The notes under the pieces were generated by a model. That model searched no databases. It saw nothing but the letters and a program-made list of their open reading frames with translations, and was not told where the DNA came from. DNA of 64,000 nt from Syncephalis plumigaleata (lineage: Eukaryota; Zoopagomycota; Zoopagomycetes; Zoopagales; Piptocephalidaceae), in contig JAIXMF010000003.1 of NCBI GenBank assembly GCA_025201365.1, positions 1,674,001 to 1,738,000 of the forward strand, given 5' to 3'. The position numbers and the translations under genes are program-made. This document shows positions 46,933-59,726 of this stretch, piece after piece (within the stretch, counting starts at the first letter, position 1; every line of letters begins with the position of its first letter).

Positions 46933-48726
46933 TTATTCACGAGGAAGAATGGGCTCCGTTTCATCGGTGCGTTCATTGTCACTACGACGACGTAGTATCT
47001 TGGGTGGTTCGATGACGCCGTTATACAAGAATGTTCCATAGACAAGCATGACGAAACCCGTGACTTGAAGCCATTTAAAGTCTTCCCAACCTAGTGACAA
47101 GCTAACCATCCAGATGAACAATGTACTAGATAGATAATAACAAGTAATGACAATAGTTAATAATATGTTGTTAGTAGCTAGTTGATAATAGATGTTCACG
47201 CTCATATTTGTTCCGACTACTTACCGACAAGTATCAATGGTGGCACGCGCTACTGAACTAAGCGTACTTGTCACCGATAGACCGAACCAGTTGAACATAG
47301 AGATGCTAAGTGCGAATGCAATACCAATCTTCCAGACCAACTCGTTATCCCAGAACTGATGCCAACCAGTGTGGATGTCAAAGAAGCCGCCGGGATTGAG
47401 TACACCGAGTGTAAAGTGAACGAGTGGCATGCTTGCAATAATGGTGACACAGCCCCAGAAACCCTCTAGGCCGACTGCCATCAATGGATCGAACGCGTAA
47501 TGCTTTAGAATCTTCTCTTCGATAACAAATTGTGCAGCGGTGAACATTTGCGCAAACAATACCATAAAGATGCCCAATGCGGCACGAGCGATTTCCTCCA
47601 CTTCCGATTCCGTGTCTGATGCAGCACCCGATGACGGTTTCGACTCTGATGGAGCACCAATAATGCCGCTGAGACCCACGACACTTACGCCGGCCATCAC
47701 TGAAAGTAGACCGGCCCATTGGAATAGAGCAATACGATGGCGTAGGAACATGATACTAAGAATGGCCGAGAAGATAACGACAGCACCGCGTAACATTTGA
47801 TAAATAGATGCCGTCGTATAGATTAGACCGACATTCATGAGCTATAATGCAAAATACAGAATAGTTAAATCATTGCACATTATGTTCGTATGACTACGAG
47901 ATCGTACTTACAGTTGTACCGCAAATATCACACATAGTTGGAATCCAAAAGAGACAGCGTGCGAAATTAGTAACTGGTTTACGACCGGCTACAATATTGC
48001 CCACTTCAACGCGGATTGTATCAGTGATGACATCGCTCAAGTTGTCCACGGCATCATGCTTGGTCTTGATATGATTCTTAATTTCGTCCTTCTTGTTAGT
48101 CAGTTTATTCTTGGCCTTGTCCGTGATCTTTTCGATCTTTTCGCGTGCCTCTTCCAGCTCTTCTCTAATCTCTTCTTTCGCTTTCTTCAATATCTCGGCT
48201 GGATTCCTGTGTCTCCTATGTGAATCGGAAGTGCCTTCATTGTCACTGCTACTACTGCTACTACTACTGCTATTGCTACTATTGCTGCCACGTCTAACTT
48301 TTTGAATAATTGATGAGATGCCTCTATCGGGAGAAGATGTAAGTGCCTTTACACTACGCCAAGCTTGGAATCCAGTGACTGCCATACTGAGATAAACGGC
48401 AAACAAGCACGCCAGCTCGCCAACAAACTAGAACAGACATCGATAATGATAGCTAGGATTAGTGACGAGTAGTTGTACGATATCTACTCTATTTAGCTTA
48501 CCATATTGAGTGTTTGATAAATGGGCTGTTCAAAGTACTTGTGCTTTGATGGGTCTGGGTCATCGCAGTTCTCCACGCATTGCATGTCTTGCACCTTGTT
48601 GAGAATAGTATTGCAAGTACCGGTAAACAGCATGCCTGTCACTAATAGTACTGTATATGAGTTGAACGAGCTACGTCGTTGCGGGAACAAGCTCCTTGGC
48701 TGCTCCTCTGAGCCTGAAGCAGTCAT
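46933..48726 (-). CDS. SLC35F6-like drug/metabolite-superfamily transporter
   Basis: An integral membrane protein of the SLC35 type, about ten helices. The N-terminus (MTASGSEEQPRSLFPQRRSS) leads to YTVLLVTGMLFTGTCNTILN, then HKYFEQPIYQTLNM|FVGELACLF, FWIPTMCDICGTT, LMNVGLIYTTASIYQMLRGA, VIFSAILSIMFLRHRI, FAQMFTAAQFVIEEKILKHY and FDPLMAVGLEGFWG. These match the SLC35F6 arrangement (T.G..NT..., F.GE..CL, P..CD..GT). A lysine/glutamate-rich helical insert of roughly 120 residues (48000-48330), beginning with a poly-serine run, sits in the first long cytosolic loop and is not usual for the family. The end is NERTDETEPILPRE, like a dileucine-type signal. Substrate unknown; lysosomal or vacuolar location is inferred. 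Confidence 0.82.
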
Positions 48727-49864
48727 GTTGGTGGTAGTGTTGGATGTTAAAGTATGAACTGTGAAAACAACAAGTATACGCAAAGTGATTGAAAAGAATG
48801 TTCAAGCAAAATGATAAACGGAAATGAAGTAATGATGTGATAATGGTTGATAGTTACGATTGCATAGATTAGGGAGTGAAATGGAATAAGAGTTGCTGGT
48901 TGCTAGCATCAATATTACTGCTATTACTGCTATTACTGCCATTGAAATGTAAGGGGAATCCATTGAAGATGAAGGAGTGAGCACATGATGTATGATATTC
49001 TTGTCATGTGACCATAATGATGACCGCAACTCAGATTATGTCAATTGGGATTGATTCAATGATCAATGAAATGAACCATCACGGATTGATTATCAGTGCC
49101 GTTATCGAGATTTACTCCATTATTAATTGGTATCCATCTTTCGTCACTTACCAGCTTTCTTCTTGCTTTACCAAAGTTTTATCGTCATGGCATGTATCAA
49201 TCATTTATAGTAGAATAAAGCATGTGAACTCGCCTTACTTCCGGGTTATTCCACTATAACTGAAGAAGTATTATAGTAGAGGTGTGACCGTTATGTGCTT
49301 TACATTTAGTCATTCTTTTCTATGTTGACTTCTCCTTTCCATGAACCATATTCTAAGAAAGATGACACGAGCCAGCTTAAGTCATAAAATGAGTGCAAGT
49401 ATTGAATAGCAATAAGTAATTGTATTCTTTTTTCGTATGATTATCTCGTGTTCGACCATACACTCGTTCATCTGCTGTTTGTCAAACCATTCATTAATGA
49501 AAACATGAGAGCTATGTTTAGAACAAGAATTCTTGGGTACACAAACCAACATGTGTATCTAGTAGTGAAATGAACGAGCTTGAACAAACTTGGATGGCAT
49601 TCTCGTTAGTGTAGAATGACATTGGCATTGATAGCAATAGTAATAATGGGAAATGCTGCTTTATTATCGTGTAAACGTTTACCAAACAATGCGGTGGCAG
49701 TGCAACCACGCTGCAGGCACCGTTGTACAAGATTGACAGCGAAAAATAGCAAATATCAATTAATGTAGTATCAAGCAGAGGACAGTTATTGCATTATCAA
49801 TGTGGAACGTTATCTGACCGACTCTTTACGGGTAAAAAAGAATCCGATAACGTATGTATTTACG

Positions 49865-49887
49865 AGATAGATAGATAGATAGATAGA
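49865..49887. repeat. (GATA)n microsatellite
   Basis: Five to six GATA units in the gene-poor region. Confidence 0.9.
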
Positions 49888-52800
49888 GAGATAAATATAG
49901 CTTGGACGATGCCAGGAATGAAGTTATAGGAAAGGGGATAAAAAGAGAGAATAGGCACGGCAATGGTGACACTCGCCTTGTGTCATTGTCTTGTTGCAGA
50001 TATCCTTTGTGCAATAGAATGAGTGAATATGAACGAATGCGAGGAAATGAAAGAAAGCAAGAAAGCAAACAAGAAGAAGCACCTCATCGGTTTTTATTGC
50101 ATTTTTACGCATTCATGATAAACAACGAAGCAAGTCTATTTGACCGAACATACAATAATAGGAATGATAGGAATAGCCATGCAAGACTACGTGCAGTTAT
50201 GACGACCATTCACAGGTAAAAAAGTGGAGAAATAGAGACATGAAGACAGGTTGGGGAATACAAGTAACGAGTACCTCACATCTCTCATTATTGAACTTTA
50301 CAATGAATAGGCTATTAATTGTTTCAATAGTACGAGTAATAATACTGATATTATTATTCTTGTTAGTGGTGTAGATTACATACGAAATTAGCAGGCTATA
50401 CCTTTGCTAGCATGTTTAGTATTCGTTTTTCCCGGTATGTCTATTGTTTACCTTTTATTAATTGTAAGTAATAGTCTACTATTTGCATCTAAATAACCGG
50501 TGTTGCCGACCATATCAATCTTTCTGTCTCTCTGTTTCTCTAGTATGGGATCGATCAAATGACGCATGGTCTACCAAGAGGAGGAGAGGCATTCTTTCAT
50601 CTGCCCGATGGTAGTACTTGAACCATTTGCTTTGTTACTTGTAAACCATTTTATCAAGAGAGTTGATTGGTCGGATGGAGGCTGCATCAAATGTTGATGG
50701 CCTCCTCGTTGTGCTGCTGATACTGATACTGCTGATGCTGCTGCTATTGTTGTTGTTGCAAAGTGAGCCTGACCATGGCAATGGCCGTGACCAACAGTCC
50801 CACTTGTACCATTCTCTTTACATTCGATCAAACTCCGCATGGTGTACATTCGTTGTTGGATGTCGTGTCACACGAAAAACCGGTTCACCTGATGAATATC
50901 CTAATGGTGCATCATTTACTCTTCCATCTCACCATTGGGAAATCTATGAATCCGTCCAACCAACGAAAGAGGGAGAGAGAGAGACAGAGAGGACGCATGA
51001 GAAGCGTTAGATGAATGAAATGGCGTGTGGCCACATGGAGAAAGAGCTGTCTAACAAGAAAGCGTGATCTTTCGATCAACATCGGTCAAATAAACACACA
51101 CCCACACATACACACACAAACATACACGCGCAAGTGTATTCATTGGTGCTTTACCATTCCGTAAAATAGTCTTTCCAAATTAGCCATGAAGTAAAAATAA
51201 GAAGCATACGATGTTTACTAATTAAAGAATGTACGTGTACATGTGTGTGTACGAAAAGCATGCGGTAATTCGAAATGTGTACGTTTCACCTCTATTGATT
51301 TCGTTTGTATTTGTTACAGAAACCATTGCAACAGTACACAGGTATTGATTGAACACAGGCCGACATTTGTGACATCGATGGATTGCATTGTGACAGTATA
51401 TTAATACATCATATTGGTTCCTATTTTTATGACTTGATTAGAGAAAAGTCAACAACAATCATAATGGCCACAGAGTGAAATGAAACATTCATTAATGATG
51501 CGTAATTGTTGAAACGCGCGACAAGGTCGTTCAAGGCTACACATGCCTGACACCCTGCGTAAGAAAAAATAACAAACGTTAACACTTTGTAGTTACTACC
51601 ATGCTGTGTCCATATGTACACAGACATACAGACATACATACATACGGACACATGAGCATGTGTGTTTGCGTGTGTGCATGGCCACAAGGCTTTCATCGAC
51701 TTCCTCTTCTTCTTAGTATGATGTCATATGAAATGTTGGTGGCTAACAATCGAGGTTAGGATCAGTTGCATGCGAAATATTACTTTTTTGAAGTGAAAGA
51801 GCTGCCATGTTGTCTTTCTTTTACCGTGAAATCCCATTTATGGACACGTGCACATGCTTCAAGGCCAGGCGTTGCTGATGTTTAATGATCATAGTGTCAT
51901 GAGACAATAAGATTATCCATTAGTGTAATCTATGTATACTTGTATGTGTGTGTGTATGTATGTACTTGTATTGATAGATCTAGTAAACAAGTTGATAGTT
52001 CATTTACGACCAGGGATTGCATACGGTAGTGTTGACATGCGACAAGTTCAATGATTCCACCATAGTGCATCTGGCATGAATCGAGTCTATGGCACGTGGA
52101 AGACCACAAAAGTAGCTATTCTCCAGTCTACTTGTTGTTCATGACGTATTTGTCGTAGAAGGTGCGCCAACAAGCTATAGCTCTACACGTTAAAGCGTAA
52201 ACAAGTCAACGAGCCTCCTTGTCTGTTTGTTATTAATAAGATTTTATTTTTATTCAAACAACGTTAGAGGAATATACACATGTGCCACCAAACGATGTTT
52301 CATAGATTCAGTCGGGCAACCGTCGACAATGTACGTAACTGTCGCCGTTTCGAGTTTAAGCACTTTGCAGTTTACAGTGCGAATGGGCCAATGGAAAGGC
52401 CTTGGATTGTAAAAGTATACCGGTGGTTCTAAGGACATAGGTCACGGTGATGGTGCCATTGCCACAGTTGTAGTTGCTGCTCTAGCCTAATCATTCCGGA
52501 CTTGGAAAGTTAATCCAACGATGGTAATAATGAACTTGTAAATCATCACACTATCATTGCTGCTATCACGCTTAACGGCAATTATCGTATGTTATGGTGG
52601 TTAAGAGTAGTATTATTAGCAGTAGCAGTAGTAATAGTAATACAATACTGATCAACACTTTCCTCATAGTCATGTATATTCATGTGAGAGAGAATGTGTG
52701 TGCGTGCGTGCGGCATCATAACCATATGGATACATACGGAGTAGCGCGGAGGTATGAAGAAGAACCATCTAGTAGAAAGGGGCAAATGCAAGCGAGCAAG

Positions 52801-53230
52801 CGAGCGAATTCATTCAGCAAACTCAACGCAAGACATTATCAACATCATTTGACGAAAAAAAGTACCAATATGGTAAACACGCGTCGTTGTTGTAGCAAGA
52901 GTTTTTTTTGGTGCGAACCGTCATTGTTTCATGCTGTTCGTCGTCCGAGTCACGCGCTCGCTCATTCACCATTCATCAACATCCGTAACAGCAGCAGCAG
53001 CAACAACAGCAGCAACAACCGATGCCGCACGGCAGAATGAATCGCGGGGAGGGGTGAGGAGGACTTCGACCGCTACAGTGCAAGGTGAGTTCAAGACAGA
53101 GTAGAGAGGAAAGCAGTCTAACGGAGGTACACCACAATTAATGTTACGCTTCCTTGGATCACTCTCACTCTGTCTTCCTTAGCCTCCTTCACCTCCACAC
53201 ACGCACACACTGTATTGAAAGGCCGACCGA

Positions 53231-53253
53231 CATACCATACCATACCATACCAT
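53231..53253. repeat. (CATAC)n pentanucleotide repeat
   Basis: Four CATAC units ending in CATGC, a pentamer repeat in the gene-poor region. Confidence 0.8.
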
Positions 53254-54404
53254 GCTACAGCCACATCATCGCCATCATACTACTCGTTAACCAATTTGGA
53301 TTTTTGCGGCAGGTTTAAAAAGCAAGTTGTCCCTGCCAAGTGAACGACACTCAATGTCTCATTGCTCCACCATTACTTTTACTGTTCCTACTACTACTAC
53401 TGCTACTACTAGTACTTTTATTATAATTACTGTCATTACTGTCGTTTATCTAGTCTCACTCCGTGTTTTACGCTGTGTGCTATCTGTTTTCTCTCTCATT
53501 CTCTGCTCTGTAACCACGTGTTTGTCGTCTAGATAACCTATAAATCGCTTAGTTTCTCGCATACTTGTTTGCGTCCATATCTAGCATTCCTCCGCTGTTT
53601 AGCGCTTGTCGACATAATACTATTAGTGTAAGTAAGAAGGAGTGTGATGTACATGCGTGTTTACCTATCATCATCATCGTCATCATCATTACCATCATTA
53701 CCATCATTACCATTGTTGTGGTTGTCGGTGATTTCATCTACATTTCCTACTAAGGAATGATGCATTTGGAGTCAGTAGAGTGTGTGCGATGTGTGATGTG
53801 ATGTGATGATTGTATTTGATTGTCTGTCTGTCTGTTTGTTTGTCTGTGTTGTGCTGTTTGTTTGTTTGTGTCTGTGGGTTAATCTGTTAGTGATGTCTAC
53901 CGATGACTGATGCTGATAATGGGCAAATATGTGCGAGTGCGTATGCCTATGTGAGTCCGAGTGAGTGAGTGCAACTGCGGTGATTGTCTATCAGCATTAA
54001 CATCATTGGCATCATTCATACCCTCATCGAGCCTTCCTCTCGCTGTCTAATAACCCTACCTGTCCTGCTACTAATCGTTCAGCGGTGGACAATTCCGGGC
54101 ACACATTGCTGTCTGTGTAGCATCTGCTGCGCTGATTCGCTTCATCGAACGCATGGTAACACACAGTTCCATTGGAAGAAGACGAACCTCTCCTACAACC
54201 AATTGTCCATTTTCGTCATTCTTCGTTTTGTGAGCAAGTATTGGTCCAGAACGCCTTGCAATTCTGCCATTATTGCCATACATTCCATTGGCTGTGTAAC
54301 CATCTTGGTTCCGCCTAGCGTGTATAAACACAACACCATTTCGTACTTTTTCTTCTCCATTACCCACTACATCGCAGCTACTCGCCATTTCCTTTAATAC
54401 GTAG

Positions 54405-54425
54405 ACACACACACACACACACACA
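54405..54425. repeat. (AC)n microsatellite
   Basis: Ten AC units about 110 bp upstream of the Grainyhead-like start codon. Confidence 0.9.
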
Positions 54426-54532
54426 GCCAAACAGACACAGACACATGTTACCTTTGCCTTTATTGTTTTTTCTAATATCCATTAATATTTTATTTTAGTT
54501 GTAGTATCTTCCCATTATTATAACTCGATCCA

Positions 54533-57008
54533 ATGGCTTCTCCACGCGAGTTCACGTAAGTACTTGTATATTAGTTTACCGGTTGGTGTGTGATAGTGCC
54601 TCCTATAGTGTGGATGTGGATGTGGAGAGATGGCGAGAGAGGGGAAAACCTGAAGTGTCAATGCAATAGTTGCATCACTATCTCTGGGACACAAAAGCAT
54701 ATCAATTATTAAATGAAACAATACAACGAACAGGTTTTCATATATATATTTATATCGCTCTCTCATTTCCTATTTATTTTTAATTTATTAATTAATTAAT
54801 AATAGACAACACACTGTATTCCCCGAGGTCGAGTCGCAGTACACCTTGAAACAACTCAACCATTTACTGCCTAATTCTCACTACGGTTCGGTGAACGGTT
54901 CAACTGACGATTGCAACCGCACTACCCCACCGTATCTTCAGCATAACGACGGCTATATGATGCGTCCGGAACACACCGGTCATATGGAGCAGTCGATGCC
55001 TGATCCACACTCCACCGTAGGCTGGGACAATCCACCGGACTACGTTCGTCAATATCTGGAAGAGATGGAATCCCGGTAAGTAAGCAGATCAATTAAGGTC
55101 TCATTTGTTCACTTTTATGGAATTATCACTAACTCCGCTTTATCCTATGCATCCACCTTTCCTCAAAACTAATAGCTATCCCGGATCTGAAAGCGAAGTT
55201 GCCGTAGCTGCCGCTGCCGTGGCCTCCTCGGGGGTAGACGAGCGTGCCATGTCGGCCGCTATGCTCCCCTCCTATCGAGCGATTAACACGACTAATTGCG
55301 CACCTGGCTCCATTGTACATGCCTTTGATGCTTTTGGATCGTCTGTGGTAACCCCACCCTACATGGTACAGCCCCCTACGCCGGAAGGCAGTCCAAATCT
55401 CTCAATTCCTACTTACTCGACGGTGGTACCGTCCTTTGCACCCAACATGCAGCAGCGTCTGGATTTCTCCCGTCCCTGTCTTAGCCAAGGATCGCCAGTG
55501 CCACTCATGAGCGACTCTCCCTCATTGAGCAACTCGAGCAGTTTCATGGGCAGTCCCTTGGATCCGCGCGGTACCCAATTGGACATTTCAAGCTCGACTT
55601 CACATCACATGAACATGCCAGTGGTAAGTGTCTTGATGCAATAATGATAATGATGATGATAGACAGTGGCAAGAAATATCATTTATTAATCTTTATATCA
55701 TTTTTTATTTACATGATAGCCTGATCCGCAAATGCGCTACACCGTAGTGCTCGATGCCCCGACTGCGGCCGCACAACGAGTCGAGCAAGGTTCGCTCACC
55801 TACATTAACAAGGGCCAGTACTACAATCTGGCGCTTACCGATACCGTGAAGGATGACTGTGTCATGGAAACGGTCATCCGTATCATGTTCCACGAGAAGG
55901 CGCATCGTCGTTTGGCGAGCACCTACTGGAGTCATTGGCTCGGCCAGCAAGCTTCCCCAAGCACGGCTCGCGCCATTGAAATCAACGTGTCGGGCAGCAA
56001 CGGTGTTGTAAGTGCCACCGGTGCCAGCGTCGATAGTAAGCGATCCGAGGCTGCTAGCTCGGCTGCCGGCAGTGATGGCTCGCTCGCCAGCTGCAACGAA
56101 TTCGATCGCATCCGCGTACGCTGGTACGGTCAAAAGGGTGCCACCGTACAATTACGTCTTAACTGTCTCTCCACGGAATTCACTCGTGTCAAGGGTGTCA
56201 AGGGTATTCCCATGCGTATCTACACCGAGACCCACGTCTACACCGGTGATGCTGGTTCCCTTCATCGCCTAGCAACCCAATGTCGGAGCGCGCATTCGCT
56301 GCCGTCAAACTCTTCCGCGACAAGGGTGCCGAACGTAAAAACAAGGACGATATGCGCCATCGCGAGAAGCTCATGATCCGCATGCGTGGCAAGTCTAACG
56401 TTAGCGGTGGTCAGCGCGGTGGTGTCAATCTCGACTCGTTGCCACCCACCTTCCCGGTGACCGTCTTCTCCCGCGACACATCCTCCCTGGAGAAGGCCGA
56501 ACTCGAGCAGGTCTACGCGAATGCCGTCAGTGCTCGCCATGCTTTGTTGCACGTCGAACCCGATGCACACCTCCAGCGTAGCGATGTGTTGACCAACGGC
56601 GGATCACCGGATGGCGCCTCCAGCCCAAGTGCTGCCTCGCCGAGTGCCACCGCACCCGAGGACCGTGCCACTATCATGCGCACCGCACTTGATGTCGATC
56701 CCAGCTACACGCCACGTCCTCGCACTAAGCCAGCTGTACTTAGCATCTACACATTGTTGCCAGGCGAGACCGCCTATCGTGCCTGTTACCTCGAGGAGCT
56801 AACCGAGATGTGTCTACGCCAACGCGTGTGCGAGAAGCTCAGCATCCAACCGGATACAGTACATGAGGTGGTACGCAAAACCGAAAGCGGTATTCTAATC
56901 CGCGTCGAGGATGCCACCATCGCTCATATGGATGATGAGCAAATCATGCGCGTGTCCATCCAACTCGATGTAGGCAGTGGTCGCATGCAAATGAAGCTCG
57001 AGTATTAA
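54533..57008 (+). CDS. Grainyhead/CP2-family transcription factor
   Basis: A DNA-binding protein with the immunoglobulin-like CP2 fold shared with p53. Exons: 54533-54555 (MASPREFT), 54807-55076, 55175-55624 and 55721-57008. The N-terminal half is disordered and S/P-rich. The domain begins MRYTVVLDAPTAAAQRVE and SLTYINKGQYYNLAL, then VMETVIRIMFHEKAHRRL, FDRIRVRWYGQKGATVQLRL, NCLSTEFTRVKGVKGIPMRI and RAFAAVKLFRDKGAERKNKD. The last is the conserved KGAERK motif. The frame shifts by one missing base at 56277-56281. A C-terminal ubiquitin-like/oligomerisation region (PAVLSIYTLLPGETAYRACY) ends at 57008. In other fungi Grainyhead-like factors control cell-wall and conidial genes; here the targets are unknown. 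Confidence 0.88.
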
Positions 57009-57947
57009 CTTTCTTTTGGTTTGTGTGGTAATCATATATGCACCATTTCTCTCTTCCTCGTTTGAAGCATATTATCCACGCATATTATCTCACTTACTCA
57101 CTCACTCACTCATCCATAACTACGCATATCACTTGCATTTTGTTCACTTTCTCTCCACCATCATCATCATCACTCCTTCTATGTGTACATGAGCCTTTAA
57201 TTTTATTCAATCTTGAGTGTTATTTTTCTATTGGAACACACGCGTATTAATGCGATCATGCAAATGTACGCATCTTCCTCAACTCTAATACCAACCTTTA
57301 TATCTTGTCATCGCTCTCTCGCTCGCTCTTCTCCTCACCCTCCCTTACCACCTTCATCTCTTTTTTTCTATATGGATTTATCTTCACTCACGCTTTCGGC
57401 ATATGGCCCGTGTTCGCCCTTTATGGCGCGCTGGACTGGATTGCCCTTCTGTGCCAATCTGTGTTCTCGTTACACTTCATATACGCTAACTAGTATCAGT
57501 ATATCATATAACCCCAATCATCATCATCATCATACTAGTCTAGTCGTACTCTCTCTCTCTCTACCATAAGCAAAGACAACACATACACATATACCTCATT
57601 TCTCCTATATGTTCCTCTTTCCTTTTTCCATTCTCTTTGGTTCATTTCCTTAAGCGTTTTTTGTTAGTTTTTTGTGTTTCCGTTTTCTGTATCAGTATTC
57701 CCCCCCTCTCTCTCTCGCTTTCTCTCTCAATATATATTTCCTCTCTTTCAATTGTGCTGCCATGCGCGCGTCCCATTTAGCCAGTCTATAAATGCTCTAA
57801 TGCTTTTATTACTACTATTACTACTACAAACCACACGTACATGGTCCGTACTTTCCTATACTAATTATATACGGCTTGGATCCATTATTACCGATCATCA
57901 CTATCATAGCTTCTTGATCTTTTTTAATAATTGCAAAAATAATCTCG
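57009..57947. other. Pyrimidine-rich 3' region of the Grainyhead-like gene
   Basis: 939 bp with strong C/T bias on the plus strand (TCTCTCTCTCT runs at 57549-57563 and 57706-57728) and no ORF of coding character. It looks like a long 3' UTR of the transcription factor gene facing the DAM1 stop. Confidence 0.45.
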
Positions 57948-58038
57948 CTATCGACGACGGTGAACCTTCGGAGGCGGATACTTGACCGGATCAAGTTGGT
58001 ATAGGAATCCCTGTGTACCATGTGCAATTCAATGATCG

Positions 58039-58069
<31 letters not shown>

Positions 58070-59490
58070 AGCACGACACATGCATACAAATATCAATGTA
58101 TGACGTGCGAGTGTAATCAATGTGTGTGTGTGTGTGTTAGCTCATGTCGCGCATGTTTCCATATGTATACGTTAATATAAATAAATAAACAAATCGTACC
58201 TTGCGCGATGTCTTTAAAACTAGCTTACTATGCACGAGTGCATTTGTGTATTCAATGGCACGATGTCGAGCAATATTACCAGCTTCCTTGATAATATCAT
58301 GAATATATCTGTATTCATTAGTATGATGTTTGTTAAAGTTATATAAATAAATGTACAGTCATACGTTAAGTATGATGATGCTGACGCTGATGTAGACAAC
58401 AAATGCTAAAAGGATACAGTCCATCTACACTTGTGTGAAGTGCCTTAATAATACTTTCAATAACATCACGATGTGGCTATATCAACATTGTCGTCGTTGT
58501 TGTTGTCACCATTAGTAAATCATGATGTATTCCTAGTTATTATATGCATGATGACTTACACCTTCTCGATAACGTAGCGGTAATTCCTCAATCATCTTCT
58601 TAATAGGTAATGGTTTAGGTTTTGGTGGCTAGACGAGATTATTAGTGTATTTATTTACTATTTGCATTATTACTACTTACTGGTGCTGCTCGTTTCTTTC
58701 GAATAGGAATCTTAGATCGTGCACTATCCTCACTAGAGGCGAATGTATCATTAAGCATACCCGATACATCCTGTACGTAACTGAGTTCTGCGAGATAACG
58801 GCTATCAGATGGATTGGCAAGTTCAGCATTCGATGCTGTTGCTACTTGTGTAGTGGCTTGATCTGGATTATAAATGGTATTTACAAGTGGATTGGATGCT
58901 TCTAATAATAATAATGAGATAATAAATGTAAGATATGGAAGAACACGCTCATATCATTCCATTCTCATAACAACTCTACCTGATGACATTGTATGCAGTT
59001 TACGTTTAAACGATAAAGCATTAGGAGCCTATGCACGATGATCAATGTAAGCAATTTTACTATGCTAGTCTACACTCATAGTTACCTCAGGGAATGTGAT
59101 ACACTGCGCGTTAACGGTTATTGCACGTAGAAATGTATCGAATGCATCATTAAATGTGTTTAACGCACGATCAATACCGCCGAGATGTTGGAAATTATTC
59201 TCGAGTGCGTTCATCGATTGCGATAGCTGTTCCAGTTGAGGCAGGAATATAGAAAGTGGATCGCTGCCAAGTTCACTATGACTAAACTGTCTCGCGGGCA
59301 CTCTATCACCGGTAAAGTTCGTTTGACGTGAACGTTTATGCGCTCGTCCATATGAGGGATGTGGTCCTGTTGATTGATTAAGATCATTCTCCTGCTGTTG
59401 CTGGTATGCCCGTGCTGCCAACGATAAACGCGTTCGTCGTTGATGAGGTGTATTGTTAAAGTGTTTCGATAGATTTGAAGTGGGGTTCAT
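57948..59490 (-). CDS. DAM1: DASH complex subunit Dam1 with C-terminal extension
   Basis: Dam1 couples kinetochores to microtubule ends within the ring-forming DASH complex. The first exon carries the Dam1 domain: SIFLPQLEQLSQSMNALENN, FQHLGGIDRALNTFNDAFDT and FLRAITVNAQCITFPEAPN, the diagnostic ..FN..F..FL......C..FP.AP pattern. The start MNPTSNLSKHF is the first ATG before a basic, disordered lead. Later exons give NPDQATTQVATASNAELA, DSARSKIPIRKKRAAP, PPKPKPLPIKKMIEELPLRY, PHRDVIESIIKALHTSVDG, YIHDIIKEAGNIARHRAI, EYTNALVHSKLVLKTSRK and GFLYQLDPVKYPPPKVHRRR. This C-terminal part looks like a small winged-helix fold, not something I know from yeast Dam1. Divergent from LAA1, 236 bp apart. 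Confidence 0.8.
58039..58064. repeat. (ATAC)n microsatellite in a DAM1 intron
   Basis: Six ATAC units in the last DAM1 intron, which also carries a (TG)n run near 58120-58136. Confidence 0.9.
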
Positions 59491-59726
59491 TGCGCATATA
59501 TGAATATAAATGAGAGTTACGCGTCGAATAAACACACTATTGGAAAGAAAAGAAAAGACTCGCTCGAAAGGTAAACAAAACGAAATGATCGCATCACACA
59601 CATACAACACATTCATATCACATCCAAAATGAAATGAAATGATTTAGACTACACGTTGTTACTGTTATCGCCACTATCACCCTCTTCACCTATATTGCTT
59701 AACCACTTGCATTTCGATAGCACGCC

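Larger units (their letters stand above)
48727..54532. other. 5.8-kb gene-poor region with microsatellites
   Basis: No convincing gene is seen on either strand across this interval, far longer than other spacers in the window. It holds (GATA)n at 49865-49887, CA/CACA-rich sequence (51090-51130), a (CATAC)n run at 53231-53253, CAG/CAA runs (52990-53018), (CAT)n/(ATT) at 53670-53712, TGTTTGTTTG runs (53820-53870) and (AC)n at 54405-54425. Pyrimidine-rich and CAG-rich tracts in the last 2 kb resemble 5' UTR or UTR introns of the Grainyhead-like gene downstream. A 148-codon open frame at 52594 is low-complexity and probably spurious. Confidence 0.5.

Noticed and set aside
52594-53040. 148-codon plus ORF in the gene-poor region
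   Set aside because: It is made of poly-S, poly-N and microsatellite translation with no conserved core; UTR-like sequence is a better reading.
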